DNA of 64,000 bases from Bordetella pertussis 18323 (GTDB taxonomy: Bacteria > Pseudomonadota > Gammaproteobacteria > Burkholderiales > Burkholderiaceae_B). Shown piece after piece: positions 7,837 through 17,288 of this stretch; the first letter of the stretch is position 1, and each line of letters opens with the position of its first letter. Below the pieces are notes generated by a model. That model saw only the letters and a program-made list of their open reading frames with translations. It had not been told where the DNA came from and searched no databases. A program made the position numbers and the translations under genes. The DNA lies in contig NC_018518.1 of NCBI RefSeq assembly GCF_000306945.1, positions 3,100,001-3,164,000 of the forward strand, given 5' to 3'.

Positions 7837-9291
7837 CTACGCCGCCGCCGGAATCGCTGCGTAGATTTCCAGCAGCTTCTTGCGGTCTATCTTGTGGTTG
7901 TTCGATACGGGCAAATCCGGACAGGCCACCAGTTCGGACGGCACCATATAGGAAGGCAGCCGCCCTGTCAGTTGCGCTTTCCATTGCTGCAGCGCCGCCG
8001 GCAACTGGAAGCTGGCCTGTTCCATCGTACGTTGCGCCACGAACCCGATCACCCGCACCGCGGTGCCGTCGGGCCGGCGCAGCACGGCGCAGGCGCCGCC
8101 CGCCACGCCCGGCAGGGCATGCAGGGCCGCGTCGATTTCCGCCAGCTCGATGCGATAGCCGTTGAGCTTGATCTGGTCGTCCATGCGGCCGCGGCAGAAC
8201 AGCAGCCCATCCTCGCGCATCCGTCCCAGGTCGCCCGTACGAAAGCCGCGGCGTCCGTCATGATGCACGAACAGCTTGGCCTGGTTGAGGTCGGGGCGAT
8301 TGAGATAGCCGCGCATCACGTAATCGCCGACGATGCAGATTTCATCGTCGGCGACGTACAGCAGGCTGGCGGGCTTGGCGTAGCCGACCGGCAGGGGGTC
8401 GTGTTCGGCCAGCACCGCATCGTCGACGACCAGCGCGGTGGTCGCCACCGTGGCCTCGGTCGGACCGTACGTGTTGAGAATCGCCGCCTCGGGGAAGCGC
8501 TGGCGCAGCTTGCGCGCCAGCGCCACGGGCAGCGGCTCGCCGCAGAACAGGAATGTGCGCAGCGCCCGCAGCTGCTGCGGCGAGAAATCGCGGTTGACCA
8601 GCTGCTGATGGGCGAACGATGGCGTCGACACCCAGACCGTCACGCCGGATCCGGCCAGGCGCCCCAGCCACTGCTGGGGCGCGGCGATCTGCTCGCGCGC
8701 ATTCAGTACGCAGGTGCCGCCCGCGGCCAGAGTGCCGAACACCTCGTACATGGACAGATCGAAACTGAAAGGCGCCTGGTTCATGAATACCGGCGCCTCG
8801 CCCAGCGCGAGGCCATCGCGCAGCCAATCGCCCAGCAAGGCCACGCTCTCGCGCCCGATCTGCACGCCCTTGGGATCGCCCGTGCTGCCCGAGGTGAACA
8901 TGACGTAGGCCAGGCCCCGTTCGGCCAGCGCGGCGGGCTCGGCCGCGCCGGGCCGGAAGACATCCGCCTGCGTGTCGTACACCGCGGCCGCGCGCACGAT
9001 CTCCACGATGCGGCGCACGCGCTCGGGCGGGTAGATGGTATCGACGGGCACGAACGGCGCGCCGGCCAGCAAGGCCCCCGCCATGGCGACGAAGAAGGCC
9101 GCCTCCTTGTGGCCGTGGATCACCACCGGCACGTCCGGCCCGATACCGTGGGCGCGCGCCCGCGCCGCCCACTGGCCGGCCTCTTCCCGCAACGCCTGCC
9201 ATGTCAGCACGCGATCGCTGCCGACCACCGCGTCGGCCTGCCCGCCGCGGGCATCGGAAACGAATTCGAAACTGCGTAGATCGAAATACAT
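7837..9291 (-). CDS. dltA: D-alanine--carrier protein ligase (DltA-like)
   Basis: This 484-residue adenylate-forming enzyme activates D-alanine with ATP and loads it on the phosphopantetheine arm of DltC. It shows the ANL core motif TSGSTGDPKGV, a NTYGPTEATV segment, the hinge motif RTGDLGR and the C-terminal catalytic lysine region NHKIDRKKL. The ATG at 9291 begins MYFDLRSFEF. Longer frames to 9438 run into dltB and are not supported. It is the last gene of a five-gene leftward operon, 19 bp after dltB. In Bordetella the equivalent locus (dra) has been linked to resistance to cationic peptides. A general amino-acid adenylation role is less likely given its neighbours. Confidence 0.9.
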   Translation of the reverse strand: MYFDLRSFEFVSDARGGQADAVVGSDRVLTWQALREEAGQWAARARAHGIGPDVPVVIHGHKEAAFFVAMAGALLAGAPFVPVDTIYPPERVRRIVEIVRAAAVYDTQADVFRPGAAEPAALAERGLAYVMFTSGSTGDPKGVQIGRESVALLGDWLRDGLALGEAPVFMNQAPFSFDLSMYEVFGTLAAGGTCVLNAREQIAAPQQWLGRLAGSGVTVWVSTPSFAHQQLVNRDFSPQQLRALRTFLFCGEPLPVALARKLRQRFPEAAILNTYGPTEATVATTALVVDDAVLAEHDPLPVGYAKPASLLYVADDEICIVGDYVMRGYLNRPDLNQAKLFVHHDGRRGFRTGDLGRMREDGLLFCRGRMDDQIKLNGYRIELAEIDAALHALPGVAGGACAVLRRPDGTAVRVIGFVAQRTMEQASFQLPAALQQWKAQLTGRLPSYMVPSELVACPDLPVSNNHKIDRKKLLEIYAAIPAAA

Positions 9292-9310
9292 GCCGCGCAC
9301 TCCCGGCGGA

Positions 9311-10438
9311 TCAGATAGGACTGCGGCCGCTGAACACGTACAGCGCCAACGCGGCCAGGATGAGCGTGAGCGCCCGCCCGGCCCATTGCACCGGCCGGCG
9401 CGCCAGGAACGCCTGCAGCGCGGGTCGCGTGCGCGCATGCTGCACCAGCAGGTTGTGCCCCACCGAATAGGCGCCGAACATCAGGCCGCTGACCACGTAA
9501 TGCAGGGCCAGGCCGTTCCACACGCCCATGGCCAGCAGGGTGGCGAGAATGCCGATGTTCTGCGCGGCCAGCCGGTGGCGGCCGAAAAACGCCGTCTTGC
9601 TGAGCGCCTTGTAGATCGGCATGAACACCACATCGCGCAGCCATTCGGACAGGCTGATATGCCAGCGGCGCCAGAAATCCTGCGGATTGGCGCTGGCCAG
9701 CGGATTGCGGAAATTGACGGGCAAGGTGAAGCCGAACAGCATGCCCACGCCTATCGCCATGCTGCTGTACCCGGCAAAATCGAAGAACAGGTAGAAACTG
9801 TAGAGGCTGGCGTTCAGCGCCACGCCGGTCAGCGAGTAGTCGTGCGCATCCAGGGTGTTCAGGCCGTAGCGCCAGATTGCCTCGGCCACGCCGAACTTCT
9901 GGATCACGCCGAAAATCAGCAATTCGAGGCCGGCCAGCCAGGTTTCCAGCGTCACGCCTTCATAGCCGCGCTTCAGGTCGGCCTGGAAGTTGCGCCAGCG
10001 GTACATCGGCCCGGCCAGCAGCGTCAGCGGGAAGAACAGGTAGTTGCAGTAGTCGAGCGGCGAAATGCGCTCATTGCGGGGCGCGAACAGCAGCACGTCG
10101 ACAGCCCGGAACGTGGCGAACGACAGCCCCAGCATGCCGGTCATGGTGGTGATGCCGCACTTGAGCAGCAACAGGAGCGCCATGGTCAGCAGCACCGCCG
10201 CCCAGGTGGGCAGGTGGCCGCGCCGCATCGCCCACAGAGCGGCGCTGGCCACCGCCAGCAGCCCCAGCGGCTGGTATGGCCGGGTCCAGAACACCGCCAG
10301 CCATACCGCCAGGCACAGCGCACCGATCAGGTGGCGGTAGCCCAGCCGCCAGGGCAATCCGAGCGTGCGGTACAGCAGCAGGCCCAGGCCGCCGAACAGC
10401 GCACCGCCGAAGAAAGCAAAGCTGCCGAACAGTTCCAT
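9311..10438 (-). CDS. dltB: MBOAT-family D-alanyl transfer membrane protein (DltB-like)
   Basis: A 375-residue multi-pass membrane protein of the membrane-bound O-acyltransferase family. Key family signatures are visible: DFAGYSSMAIG, NFRNPLASANPQDFWRRWHISLSEW and a following WNGLALHYVVSG helix carrying the conserved histidine. In Gram-positive bacteria DltB moves D-alanine from DltC across the membrane for attachment to teichoic acids. Bordetella has no teichoic acid, so the final acceptor is a different envelope component. It lies between the DltX-like gene (7 bp upstream) and dltA (19 bp downstream). Confidence 0.9.
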   Translation of the reverse strand: MELFGSFAFFGGALFGGLGLLLYRTLGLPWRLGYRHLIGALCLAVWLAVFWTRPYQPLGLLAVASAALWAMRRGHLPTWAAVLLTMALLLLLKCGITTMTGMLGLSFATFRAVDVLLFAPRNERISPLDYCNYLFFPLTLLAGPMYRWRNFQADLKRGYEGVTLETWLAGLELLIFGVIQKFGVAEAIWRYGLNTLDAHDYSLTGVALNASLYSFYLFFDFAGYSSMAIGVGMLFGFTLPVNFRNPLASANPQDFWRRWHISLSEWLRDVVFMPIYKALSKTAFFGRHRLAAQNIGILATLLAMGVWNGLALHYVVSGLMFGAYSVGHNLLVQHARTRPALQAFLARRPVQWAGRALTLILAALALYVFSGRSPI

Positions 10439-10445
10439 GGCCGTT

Positions 10446-10571
10446 TCAGAACTGCTGGTACTGGAACTCGACCTTGATCGGTCCGCCGCTGCCCGTGGTG
10501 GGCTGCGCCTGCAGCACGAACACCAGGATCAGCCCCAGGTACAGGCACAAATGCCAGAAGAAGCGCTTCAT
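10446..10571 (-). CDS. dltX: DltX-like small membrane peptide
   Basis: A 41-residue frame with one transmembrane helix (about residues 4-21, HLCLYLGLILVFVLQA) and a short extracytoplasmic tail ending VEFQYQQF. The last six residues fit the FxYxxF pattern of Gram-positive DltX, whose conserved tyrosine is thought to carry D-alanine from DltB toward DltD. The ATG overlaps the dltD stop codon in an ATGA arrangement, and dltB begins 7 bp after its stop, so it is translated within the operon. In Gram-positive operons dltX usually precedes dltA; here it sits between dltD and dltB. Size, topology, motif and location all support the call. Confidence 0.85.
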   Translation of the reverse strand: MKRFFWHLCLYLGLILVFVLQAQPTTGSGGPIKVEFQYQQF

Positions 10572-11743
10572 CGGGAAAAGAACTCCGCAATGCCCTGGTC
10601 GGCGATGGCCCAGCCCAGTTCGGCCAGGTGCATGTCGTCGCGCACCATGCCGGGCTGGAACGGCACGCTGTACATATCCAGGCAGCCCATGCCGTAGCGC
10701 GCGCACATGCCCTTGATGGCATCGGCCACCGGGTCGAAGCGCTCGACATCGAGGATCAGCTTGGGATTGAAGGGCTGAATCACGAAATAGGCGCGCACCT
10801 TGCGTTGCTGCAGCAGCGCCATGACGCGGGCCAGATCGCCCAGTTCGGGTCGCGTCATCGGCGGCATCTCCGGAAATTCATTGCGCGCCGGCGAGTTCAA
10901 CGGCGCCAGGTACTGCCGGTAGTAGTCGTCGCGCACATCGTAGGGGTTGTGCCCGCCCAGTTCCGCTTCGATACCGCGCGCCTGGCCCAGCAGGTCGTGC
11001 CAGCGCCCCGCATCCAGGCGGGCCGCCGCCGGCCAGCTCACATACTTGTGCGCCGGCACGGCCAGGGGGCTGCGCGGCCGGTCGGGCGCGCGCTCGCCGC
11101 GGCTGTTCCACCACAGCGCGATCTTGTCCTTGAGCTCGGCCACCTGGCCGTTGGCGATCAGCCAGAGCAGCCCCCAGTTGGCGTTGTCGGCGATCCAGTC
11201 CTGCATCTGTTCGCGCGTGGCGGGCTTGTCCCACAGGCGGTCCCAGACCGGCCCGGTGACGTGCTCGGCGAAGGCCGAGCGCGGCAGTTGCCCGCCCGAG
11301 GCGAACCAGGCCGGCGACACCATGATCACCAGGCGCGTATTGGGCGTGAGGGAATCGGCCACCGCCTCGAGCACGCTGACGATGCCATACGACTGGAACA
11401 TGGCATGGCCGTACGCCAGGGTCGGCACCTTCAGTTCCTGCGGAAAGAATCGATAGGGCACGAAGCGCAGATCGTGGCTGGACAGTTCGGACGAACCCAG
11501 CACGACCAGGGTGCCATCGGCCAGCGCGTTGCCCAGCCGGTTCAGGTTGACGTTCTGCGTGCCCCAGTCCGGGCCGAGATTGGGCAGGTAGTTGTCGCGC
11601 ACCGACGCCACGCTGGAATGCGGGTGCACCAACGCACTGAGCGCGCCATCGGCGCCCCAGTACAGGCCCAGCGACAGCGCGACGGCGCTTGCCATCGCGG
11701 CCAGGTGGGACAGCAGGCGGCTATTGCGAATTGGCAGCGACAT
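10568..11743 (-). CDS. dltD: DltD-like envelope D-alanyl transferase/esterase
   Basis: A 391-residue protein with an N-terminal membrane anchor (about residues 10-30) and a large periplasmic SGNH-like domain. The catalytic serine motif is GSSELSS, and the C-terminal Asp/His pair appears as RDDMHLAELGW. DltD acts outside the cytoplasmic membrane in the final D-alanine transfer. The ATG at 11743 lies inside dltC (23-nt overlap); the longer frame would need a TTG at 11752. The stop codon overlaps the start of the DltX-like gene. Confidence 0.88.
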   Translation of the reverse strand: MSLPIRNSRLLSHLAAMASAVALSLGLYWGADGALSALVHPHSSVASVRDNYLPNLGPDWGTQNVNLNRLGNALADGTLVVLGSSELSSHDLRFVPYRFFPQELKVPTLAYGHAMFQSYGIVSVLEAVADSLTPNTRLVIMVSPAWFASGGQLPRSAFAEHVTGPVWDRLWDKPATREQMQDWIADNANWGLLWLIANGQVAELKDKIALWWNSRGERAPDRPRSPLAVPAHKYVSWPAAARLDAGRWHDLLGQARGIEAELGGHNPYDVRDDYYRQYLAPLNSPARNEFPEMPPMTRPELGDLARVMALLQQRKVRAYFVIQPFNPKLILDVERFDPVADAIKGMCARYGMGCLDMYSVPFQPGMVRDDMHLAELGWAIADQGIAEFFSR

Positions 11744-11960
11744 AGCCGGCAAGCGTGCGGACCGACTGTAGGTGTTCGGCGATTTCAGGCGCCGGGATAC
11801 TGCATCCGTACTCCGACTCGACGGCCAGCGTGATGTCGACCGCGGCCAGCGAATCGACCAGGCCGGAAGAGATCAGGGCAGTGTCGGGGGTGACTTTCTT
11901 GAGGATGATCGACTCGACGATGTCGGCGATCCGGGTGTGCAGTTCTTGCTCGGTGTGCAT
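11721..11960 (-). CDS. dltC: D-alanyl carrier protein (DltC-like)
   Basis: A 79-residue acyl-carrier-type protein; the serine in SGLVDSLAAVDI is the expected phosphopantetheine attachment site. It would carry D-alanine loaded by DltA to DltB. It is the first gene of the leftward operon, so its upstream region (11961-12080) should hold the promoter. A TATAGT hexamer occurs on the minus strand at 12030-12025, but no good -35 was found. General fatty-acid acyl carrier protein is unlikely given length and context. Confidence 0.9.
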   Translation of the reverse strand: MHTEQELHTRIADIVESIILKKVTPDTALISSGLVDSLAAVDITLAVESEYGCSIPAPEIAEHLQSVRTLAGYVAANSQ

Positions 11961-12083
11961 GGCTGGTCAGTGTGCAGGTTGCCTCGTCAGGCATATACAC
12001 CCCGCCCCCAGAGTTTCGAGCGCGACTATACTTTCCGGATTCTGACGGCCGCCTGAAAAAACATCGGCGGTCACAAAAATACC

Positions 12084-12170
12084 CCCTCCCCGGGTGCCTG
12101 TCCCCGCAGGAGGGGACTGGCACCCGGGGAGGGGTGGCGTGCCTGCCCCCCGCAGGGGGACTGGCACCCG
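12084..12170. repeat. Palindromic repeat element, two adjacent copies
   Basis: A perfect 15-bp inverted repeat (CCCTCCCCGGGTGCC 12084-12098 with 12119-12133) encloses GTCCCC...GGGGAC. A second, similar structure GTGCCTGCCCCCC...AGGGGGACTGGCAC follows at about 12139-12168. The core GTGCCTGTCCCC recurs at 40650-40757, so this looks like a dispersed family. Confidence 0.7.
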
Positions 12171-12192
12171 CCGACTCCCGACCCGCCGCCGC

Positions 12193-12219
12193 AAAAAAAC
12201 GCCCGCATGAAGCGGGCGT
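12193..12219 (-). terminator. Intrinsic terminator of the glycine-zipper lipoprotein gene
   Basis: Read on the minus strand, an 8-bp stem ACGCCCGC/GCGGGCGT is followed by seven T residues (A-run at 12193-12199 on the plus strand), 21 bp past the stop codon at 12241. Confidence 0.88.
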
Positions 12220-12240
12220 CTTGCCGGAAGCAGCGGGCGA

Positions 12241-12744
12241 TCAATACGGTGTCACGCGGGTCGGGCCCGCGCCGCTGATGACCTGCACGCGCTGGCCCAC
12301 GCTGATGGGCACGTCGGCTTCCTGCGCCACGACCCGGGTTTCGCCGTTGTCCAGGCGCACCGTGATTTCGTAGCCGGAGGACTTGCCCGCGCGGTTCTCG
12401 ATGGCGTTGCCCGCCAGCGCGCCGAGGATGACGCCGCCCACCGTGGCGATGGTGCGGCCGGTGCCGCCGCCGACGGCATTGCCCGCTACCCCGCCCAGCG
12501 CGCCACCGGCCACCAAGCCGACGCCGCTGGACTTGTCGTTCTGGATGGTAATCGGACGCACGCCGGTGACCGTGCCGGTGCGCACGATCTGCTCGCGCTG
12601 CGCCTGGCCGTACGTGTACACCCCACTCGATGCGCTGGGATTGGCGCAGCCGGCCAGAACGGCCACCGAGCCGGCAACCGCCGCTACCGCCAGCAGGCGG
12701 CGGGCGCGCCCGGCAACTACAGAGGGGGAATGCATATAGTTCAT
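12241..12744 (-). CDS. Glycine-zipper outer-membrane lipoprotein (SlyB/Pcp-like)
   Basis: The 167-residue product has a signal sequence ending in the lipobox LAGC, so it should be lipidated at that cysteine near residue 33. A glycine-zipper region (GVGLVAGGALGGVAGNAVGGG and a second GGVILGALAGNA block) spans about residues 73-114, with a small C-terminal beta domain after it (ITVRLDNGETRVV). This is typical of SlyB/Pcp-type lipoproteins that support outer-membrane integrity. A GAGGAG Shine-Dalgarno precedes the start. It is a single gene with its own terminator. Confidence 0.85.
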   Translation of the reverse strand: MNYMHSPSVVAGRARRLLAVAAVAGSVAVLAGCANPSASSGVYTYGQAQREQIVRTGTVTGVRPITIQNDKSSGVGLVAGGALGGVAGNAVGGGTGRTIATVGGVILGALAGNAIENRAGKSSGYEITVRLDNGETRVVAQEADVPISVGQRVQVISGAGPTRVTPY

Positions 12745-12916
12745 TGAAGCTCCTCGATCGGACTTACCGATGATCCTCGATCATACTCTGCCCCCGGATT
12801 TTGCTGGCCGGGTGAGCGAAACAGGGTGCTACTGACACAGCCTCATCGTTACAAATCGACATGCCTGCAGCGCGCTGGTTGGATCGTCCGCCGCGGCCAG
12901 GGTTCCCCTGCCCGCC

Positions 12917-13858
12917 TCAGTCCGGCAGGCCGATACCGTAGTTCGCGCGCATCAGGGCGTCGATCTCGCCGCGCGACGGCGCATGGTTCTGCGGGCCGCG
13001 CGAGGCAATCTTGATCGCGCCCATCAGGTTGCCCAGGCGGCAGCTGTCCGCCCAGCCCCAGCCGCTGGTCAGGCCGTAAAGCAGGCCGGCGCGGTGGGCA
13101 TCGCCACAGCCGGTGGGGTCGACCACCGCCTGCGCCTGCACCGGCGCGACCTCGATGGTCTGCCCGCCGGCCATCACCGTGGCGCCGTGCGCGCCGCGCG
13201 TGACCACCGCGGCCCGCAGCCCGTTGGCGATCTCGGCCAGGCTGCGGCCGGTGCGCTGCTCGACCACGCCGGCTTCATAGTCGTTGACGGTCAGCGCCTG
13301 GGCCAGCTTGAGCATGCGCTCCAGGTCCGCGCCGTCGAACAGCGGCATGGCTTGCCCGAGATCGAAAATGAACGGAATGCCGCGCGCGTGGAGACGCTCG
13401 GCGTGGGCGAACATGCCGGCCTTGGAGTCCGGCGCGATGATGGCCCAGGCGGCCTGCGCGTCGCTGAGGTCGTTGCCCGAGGAAAACTCCATCGCGCCGG
13501 GATGGAAGGCAGCGATCTGGTTGTCCTCGAGGTCGGTGGTGATGAAACACTGCGCGGTGAACGTACCGGGCACGACCTGGATGCGCGATACGTCGATGCC
13601 CAGTCCGGACAGGCGCGCCAGGTATTCGCCGGCATCCTCGCCCACCGTCGCCACCGGCACCGGCTGGCCGCCCAGCAGCTTGAGGTTGTAGGCGATGTTG
13701 CCGGCGCAGCCACCGTACTCCTTGCGCATGGCGGGCACCAGGAACGAAACGCTCAATGATTGAATGCGCTCGGCAAGGATGTGTTCTTTGAAACGGCCTT
13801 CGAACACCGCGATCGTGTCGAACGCCATCGAGCCGCATACAAGTACGGGAGCCGTCAT
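12917..13858 (-). CDS. PfkB-family carbohydrate/nucleoside kinase
   Basis: A 313-residue ribokinase-like kinase. Family landmarks are the N-terminal GSMAFD strand, the GGCAGNIAYNLKLLG substrate-binding segment and the C-terminal DPTGCGDAHRAG motif. The last holds the catalytic Asp and anion hole, with His-Arg where many relatives have Ala-Phe. Bacterial homologues are often annotated adenosine kinase or sugar kinase; substrate cannot be decided. The start at 13858 is preferred because AAGGA lies 7 nt before it; an in-frame ATG at 13873 overlaps the upstream stop codon in ATGA fashion. It is the last gene of the accB-accC-prmA-DUF3426 string. Confidence 0.82.
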   Translation of the reverse strand: MTAPVLVCGSMAFDTIAVFEGRFKEHILAERIQSLSVSFLVPAMRKEYGGCAGNIAYNLKLLGGQPVPVATVGEDAGEYLARLSGLGIDVSRIQVVPGTFTAQCFITTDLEDNQIAAFHPGAMEFSSGNDLSDAQAAWAIIAPDSKAGMFAHAERLHARGIPFIFDLGQAMPLFDGADLERMLKLAQALTVNDYEAGVVEQRTGRSLAEIANGLRAAVVTRGAHGATVMAGGQTIEVAPVQAQAVVDPTGCGDAHRAGLLYGLTSGWGWADSCRLGNLMGAIKIASRGPQNHAPSRGEIDALMRANYGIGLPD

Positions 13859-13869
13859 GCTGGAGTCCT

Positions 13870-14967
13870 TCATGGGAAGAATTTATCGAGTTGGTAGCCA
13901 TTGACCTGCAGCCCGGCCACTTCGACCGGGATGGCAAGGTTGATTTCGCCGCCGGCCGCGAACGCGGGCCCGGCCTGCGAGGGCAGGTAATCCTGGGGCA
14001 GAATGATCTTGCGCGCCACGACGGTATCGGAGATATCGGTCAGATCGAGCACCAAAGCCGGCCATTCCTGGGGCCGGTCGTAGCGGTTGCGCAGCACCAC
14101 GTTCAGCGTCAGCCGGGTGCGGGCGTCGTCGCCCTGCGCGGCGCCGGCGGCCGGCCGCAGCGACGAAGACGTGATGGAAATGCGTTCGATGCGGCGCGCA
14201 TGGCCCACGCTGCATTGCAGCGGCACGCAGGCTTGTTCGAGCACCGGCCGCAAGGCCGGCGCGGCGCCGGCGATGGCGCCGCGATAGACGTAGACCAGCT
14301 GCGCGGCCAGCGCCAGTACGCCCAGCACGCAGGCGTAGGCCCACAGGCGCCGCACCAGCTGGCGCGCCTGGATGCGGTCATCGTCGAGGAACTCGGGCGG
14401 CGTACGGCCGCTGTCGACGGCGTTGGAATAGCGCGTACGGACTTCGCCGGGCACCTGCACCGCGTCCTCGGCGTCGGCCGCAGCGCAGGCCGTGGCCGTG
14501 CGGCCGATCCGGAACGCCGGCTCCCGGTCGTCGTGCGCCGGATCGCGCGGCAAGATCGGACGCCAGCCGGCCTCTGCGGACTCGGGGCGCGGTGCGGCGT
14601 CCCAGTCGGCCTCGTCCTCGGGCGCGCCCTCGGCCATCGCGTCGGGTTCGTCTTCGTCCGCGGGCGGGCCGTCGCCGCGTTGCATGTCGGCGCGGCCACG
14701 CAGTACGGCCGGCGGCGCCTGGGTGGCCGGGGCCGCCGGCGCGGGCGCCGCCGGCTGGGCGTAAGGCGGATCGGACGGCGGCGCGGACAGGACCGGCGGC
14801 GCTGCGGCGCGCGGCGCGCCGGCATCGGGCGCCGGGACCAGGCAGGCCCGGCCATCGAACACCGTGGCGCATTCGCCGCAGCGCACCAGCCCGTTGCGGA
14901 CACGCAGTTGGTCGGCCACCACCCTGAAGGCGGCGCCACATTGCGGACAACGGGTGGTCAGCGCCAT
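13870..14967 (-). CDS. Zinc-ribbon/DUF3426 membrane protein
   Basis: A 365-residue protein with an N-terminal MJ0042-type zinc ribbon ([10 protein letters not shown]...CGECATVF), a long Ala/Pro-rich acidic linker, one transmembrane helix near residues 213-232 ([18 protein letters not shown]) and a C-terminal DUF3426 domain. The arrangement suggests a cytoplasmic metal-binding head and a periplasmic tail. Function is unknown. It follows prmA with a 25-bp gap, a common order in Burkholderiales. Confidence 0.82.
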   Translation of the reverse strand: MALTTRCPQCGAAFRVVADQLRVRNGLVRCGECATVFDGRACLVPAPDAGAPRAAAPPVLSAPPSDPPYAQPAAPAPAAPATQAPPAVLRGRADMQRGDGPPADEDEPDAMAEGAPEDEADWDAAPRPESAEAGWRPILPRDPAHDDREPAFRIGRTATACAAADAEDAVQVPGEVRTRYSNAVDSGRTPPEFLDDDRIQARQLVRRLWAYACVLGVLALAAQLVYVYRGAIAGAAPALRPVLEQACVPLQCSVGHARRIERISITSSSLRPAAGAAQGDDARTRLTLNVVLRNRYDRPQEWPALVLDLTDISDTVVARKIILPQDYLPSQAGPAFAAGGEINLAIPVEVAGLQVNGYQLDKFFP

Positions 14968-14992
14968 GAGACGGCCTCCTGCCCGCGACCGC

Positions 14993-15914
14993 TCAGGCCT
15001 TTACGCCATGCAGGCAGACCCAGCCGTCGCGCTCGCGCCAGACGGACATGGTCAGCCAGGGCGCATAGGCCGCGGCCACTTCGTCGGCCTGGCGCTCGAG
15101 CACGCCCGAGAGCACCAGATGGCCGCCCGGCGCAACGCGCCCGGCCAGCATGGGCGCCAGCACCTTGAGCGGATTGGAGAGGATGTTCGCCACCACGATC
15201 TGGAACTCGCCGGCCGGCAGCGCATCGGGCAGCATGGCCTGCAGGCGTACCTGGTTGACCTCGGCATTGTCGACGGTGGACTGCACGGCCTGCGGATCGA
15301 TGTCCACCGCCACGGTCTCGCCCGCGCCCAGCTTGCGCGCGGCAATGGCCAGAATGCCCGAGCCGCAGCCGTAGTCCAGCAAGCGCGCCGGCGGGCAGCT
15401 CGGCTTCCAGCCAGGCCAGGCACAAATGGGTGGTGGGATGGCTGCCGGTGCCGAACGCCAGGCCCGGATCGAGTTCGATATGAATCGCGTCGCGCGCGGC
15501 GTCGGGCACCAGGCCCGGCACGGCGGGGTCGTCGCGGTGCCAGCTGGGCACGATCCAGAGCCGCTCCGAAATCGGGATGAGGCCGAACTGCGACTGGGTC
15601 AGGCGCACCCAGTCGGCGTCCGGCACCTCGCGCAGGGACCAGCCATGCGCCAGCGCCGGATCCAGCCCGGCGGCGGCGATGGCCTGTTCGAGGATCTGCG
15701 CCGGATCGGCGCCGTCGGGCAGCAAGGCCACCACGCAATTGCGTTCCCAGGCCTGGACCTGCGGCTCGGTGCCCGGCTCGCCGAACAGCGGCCACTCGGC
15801 CTCGGTGCCGAGGTCGGCGTCCTCCACCGAGACGGACAGCACGCCGGCCTCCAGCAGCGCATCGGACAGCGCGTCGGCCTGCGCCTCGCGGCAATTTAGG
15901 ACCAGTTCACGCAT
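14993..15914 (-). pseudogene. prmA: Ribosomal protein L11 methyltransferase, frameshifted
   Basis: The N-terminal part (15914 down to about 15388) matches Prm[17 protein letters not shown] and [17 protein letters not shown]. The SAM-binding half continues in another frame ([21 protein letters not shown], ending HGVKA at 14993). The break falls in a GCGCGC run at 15383-15388. Adding one GC pair would give AGARLLDYG and a continuous 307-residue PrmA, so a 2-bp slippage deletion is the simplest explanation. As written, no full methyltransferase can be made; the first frame runs on into unrelated sequence. PrmA trimethylates L11 and is dispensable in E. coli. A sequencing error is possible. Confidence 0.85.
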
Positions 15915-15932
15915 GACTAGGATTTCCGTGAA

Positions 15933-17279
15933 TCAGGGCCGCTGCGCCAGTTTGTGCTCCAGATAATGGATGCTGGTGCCGCCCTCGATAAAGCGCGCAT
16001 CCTGCAGCAGTTCGCGATGCAGCGGGATGTTGGTGGAAATGCCCTCGACCACCATCTCGGACAGGGCGATGCGCATGCGCGCCAGCGCCTGTTCGCGCGT
16101 GTCGCCATAGGTGATGACCTTGGCGATCATCGAATCGTAGTTGGGCGGAACGAAGTAGCCGTTGAAGGCGTGCGAATCGATGCGCACGCCGGGGCCGCCC
16201 GGCACATGCCAGTTGGTGATGCGGCCCGGGCTGGGCACGAAACGGAACGGATCCTCGGCGTTGATCCGGCATTCCAGGGCATGGCCCTTGAACTGGATGT
16301 CGCGCTGGCGCAGCGTGAACTTCTCGCCGGCGGCGATCAGGATCTGCTGCTGGACCACGTCCACGCCGGTGATCAGTTCGGTGACCGGGTGCTCGACCTG
16401 GATACGGGTGTTCATTTCGATGAAATAGAACTCGCCGTTCTCGTACAGGAACTCGAACGTGCCCGCGCCGCGGTAGCCCATCTTGCGGCACGCGTCGGCG
16501 CAGCGATCGCCGATGCGTTCGATCAGCCGGCGCGGAATGCCGGGCGCCGGCGCCTCTTCGATGACTTTCTGGTGGCGGCGCTGCATCGAGCAGTCGCGCT
16601 CGCCCAGCCACACGGCGTTGCGGCCGCCGTCGGCCAGCACCTGGATCTCCACGTGGCGCGGATTCTCCAGGAACTTCTCCAGATAGACTTCGGGATTGTT
16701 GAACGCCGCGCCGGCTTCCGAGCGCGTCATGTTGACCGCGTTCAGCAGCGCAGCTTCGGTGTACACCACGCGCATGCCGCGCCCGCCGCCGCCGCCGGAA
16801 GCCTTGATGATGACCGGATAGCCCACTTCGCGCGCGATGCGCAGGATCTCCTGCGGATCGTCCGGCAAGGCGCCCTCCGACCCCGGCACGACCGGCACGC
16901 CGGCTTCGATCATGGCGCGCTTGGCGCTGACCTTGTCGCCCATCTGGCGGATGGTTTCCGGACGCGGGCCGATGAAGACGAAGCCGCTCTTTTCGACGCG
17001 CTCGGCAAAATCGGCGTTCTCGGCCAGAAAGCCGTAGCCCGGGTGGATCGCCTCGGCGTCGGTCACCTCGGCCGCCGAGATCAGGGCCGGCATGTTGAGG
17101 TAGCTCTCGCGCGACGGCGCCGGGCCGATGCAGACCGACTCGTCGGCCAGGCGCACATACTTGGCGGTGCGGTCGGCCTCGGAGTGCACGACGACGGTTT
17201 TGATGCCCAGCTCGCGGCAGGCGCGCTGGATGCGCAGGGCGATCTCGCCGCGATTGGCGATCAGGATCTTTTCAAACAT
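15933..17279 (-). CDS. accC: Biotin carboxylase subunit of acetyl-CoA carboxylase
   Basis: A 448-residue ATP-grasp enzyme that carboxylates the biotin on AccB, first half-reaction of acetyl-CoA carboxylase in fatty-acid synthesis. It has the N-terminal [20 protein letters not shown] segment, the glycine-rich ATP loop [11 protein letters not shown], the [16 protein letters not shown] stretch and the [14 protein letters not shown] active-site motif. Length is normal. It lies 9 bp after accB, the usual accBC pair. Confidence 0.97.
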   Translation of the reverse strand: MFEKILIANRGEIALRIQRACRELGIKTVVVHSEADRTAKYVRLADESVCIGPAPSRESYLNMPALISAAEVTDAEAIHPGYGFLAENADFAERVEKSGFVFIGPRPETIRQMGDKVSAKRAMIEAGVPVVPGSEGALPDDPQEILRIAREVGYPVIIKASGGGGGRGMRVVYTEAALLNAVNMTRSEAGAAFNNPEVYLEKFLENPRHVEIQVLADGGRNAVWLGERDCSMQRRHQKVIEEAPAPGIPRRLIERIGDRCADACRKMGYRGAGTFEFLYENGEFYFIEMNTRIQVEHPVTELITGVDVVQQQILIAAGEKFTLRQRDIQFKGHALECRINAEDPFRFVPSPGRITNWHVPGGPGVRIDSHAFNGYFVPPNYDSMIAKVITYGDTREQALARMRIALSEMVVEGISTNIPLHRELLQDARFIEGGTSIHYLEHKLAQRP

Positions 17280-17288
17280 GTTGACCTA

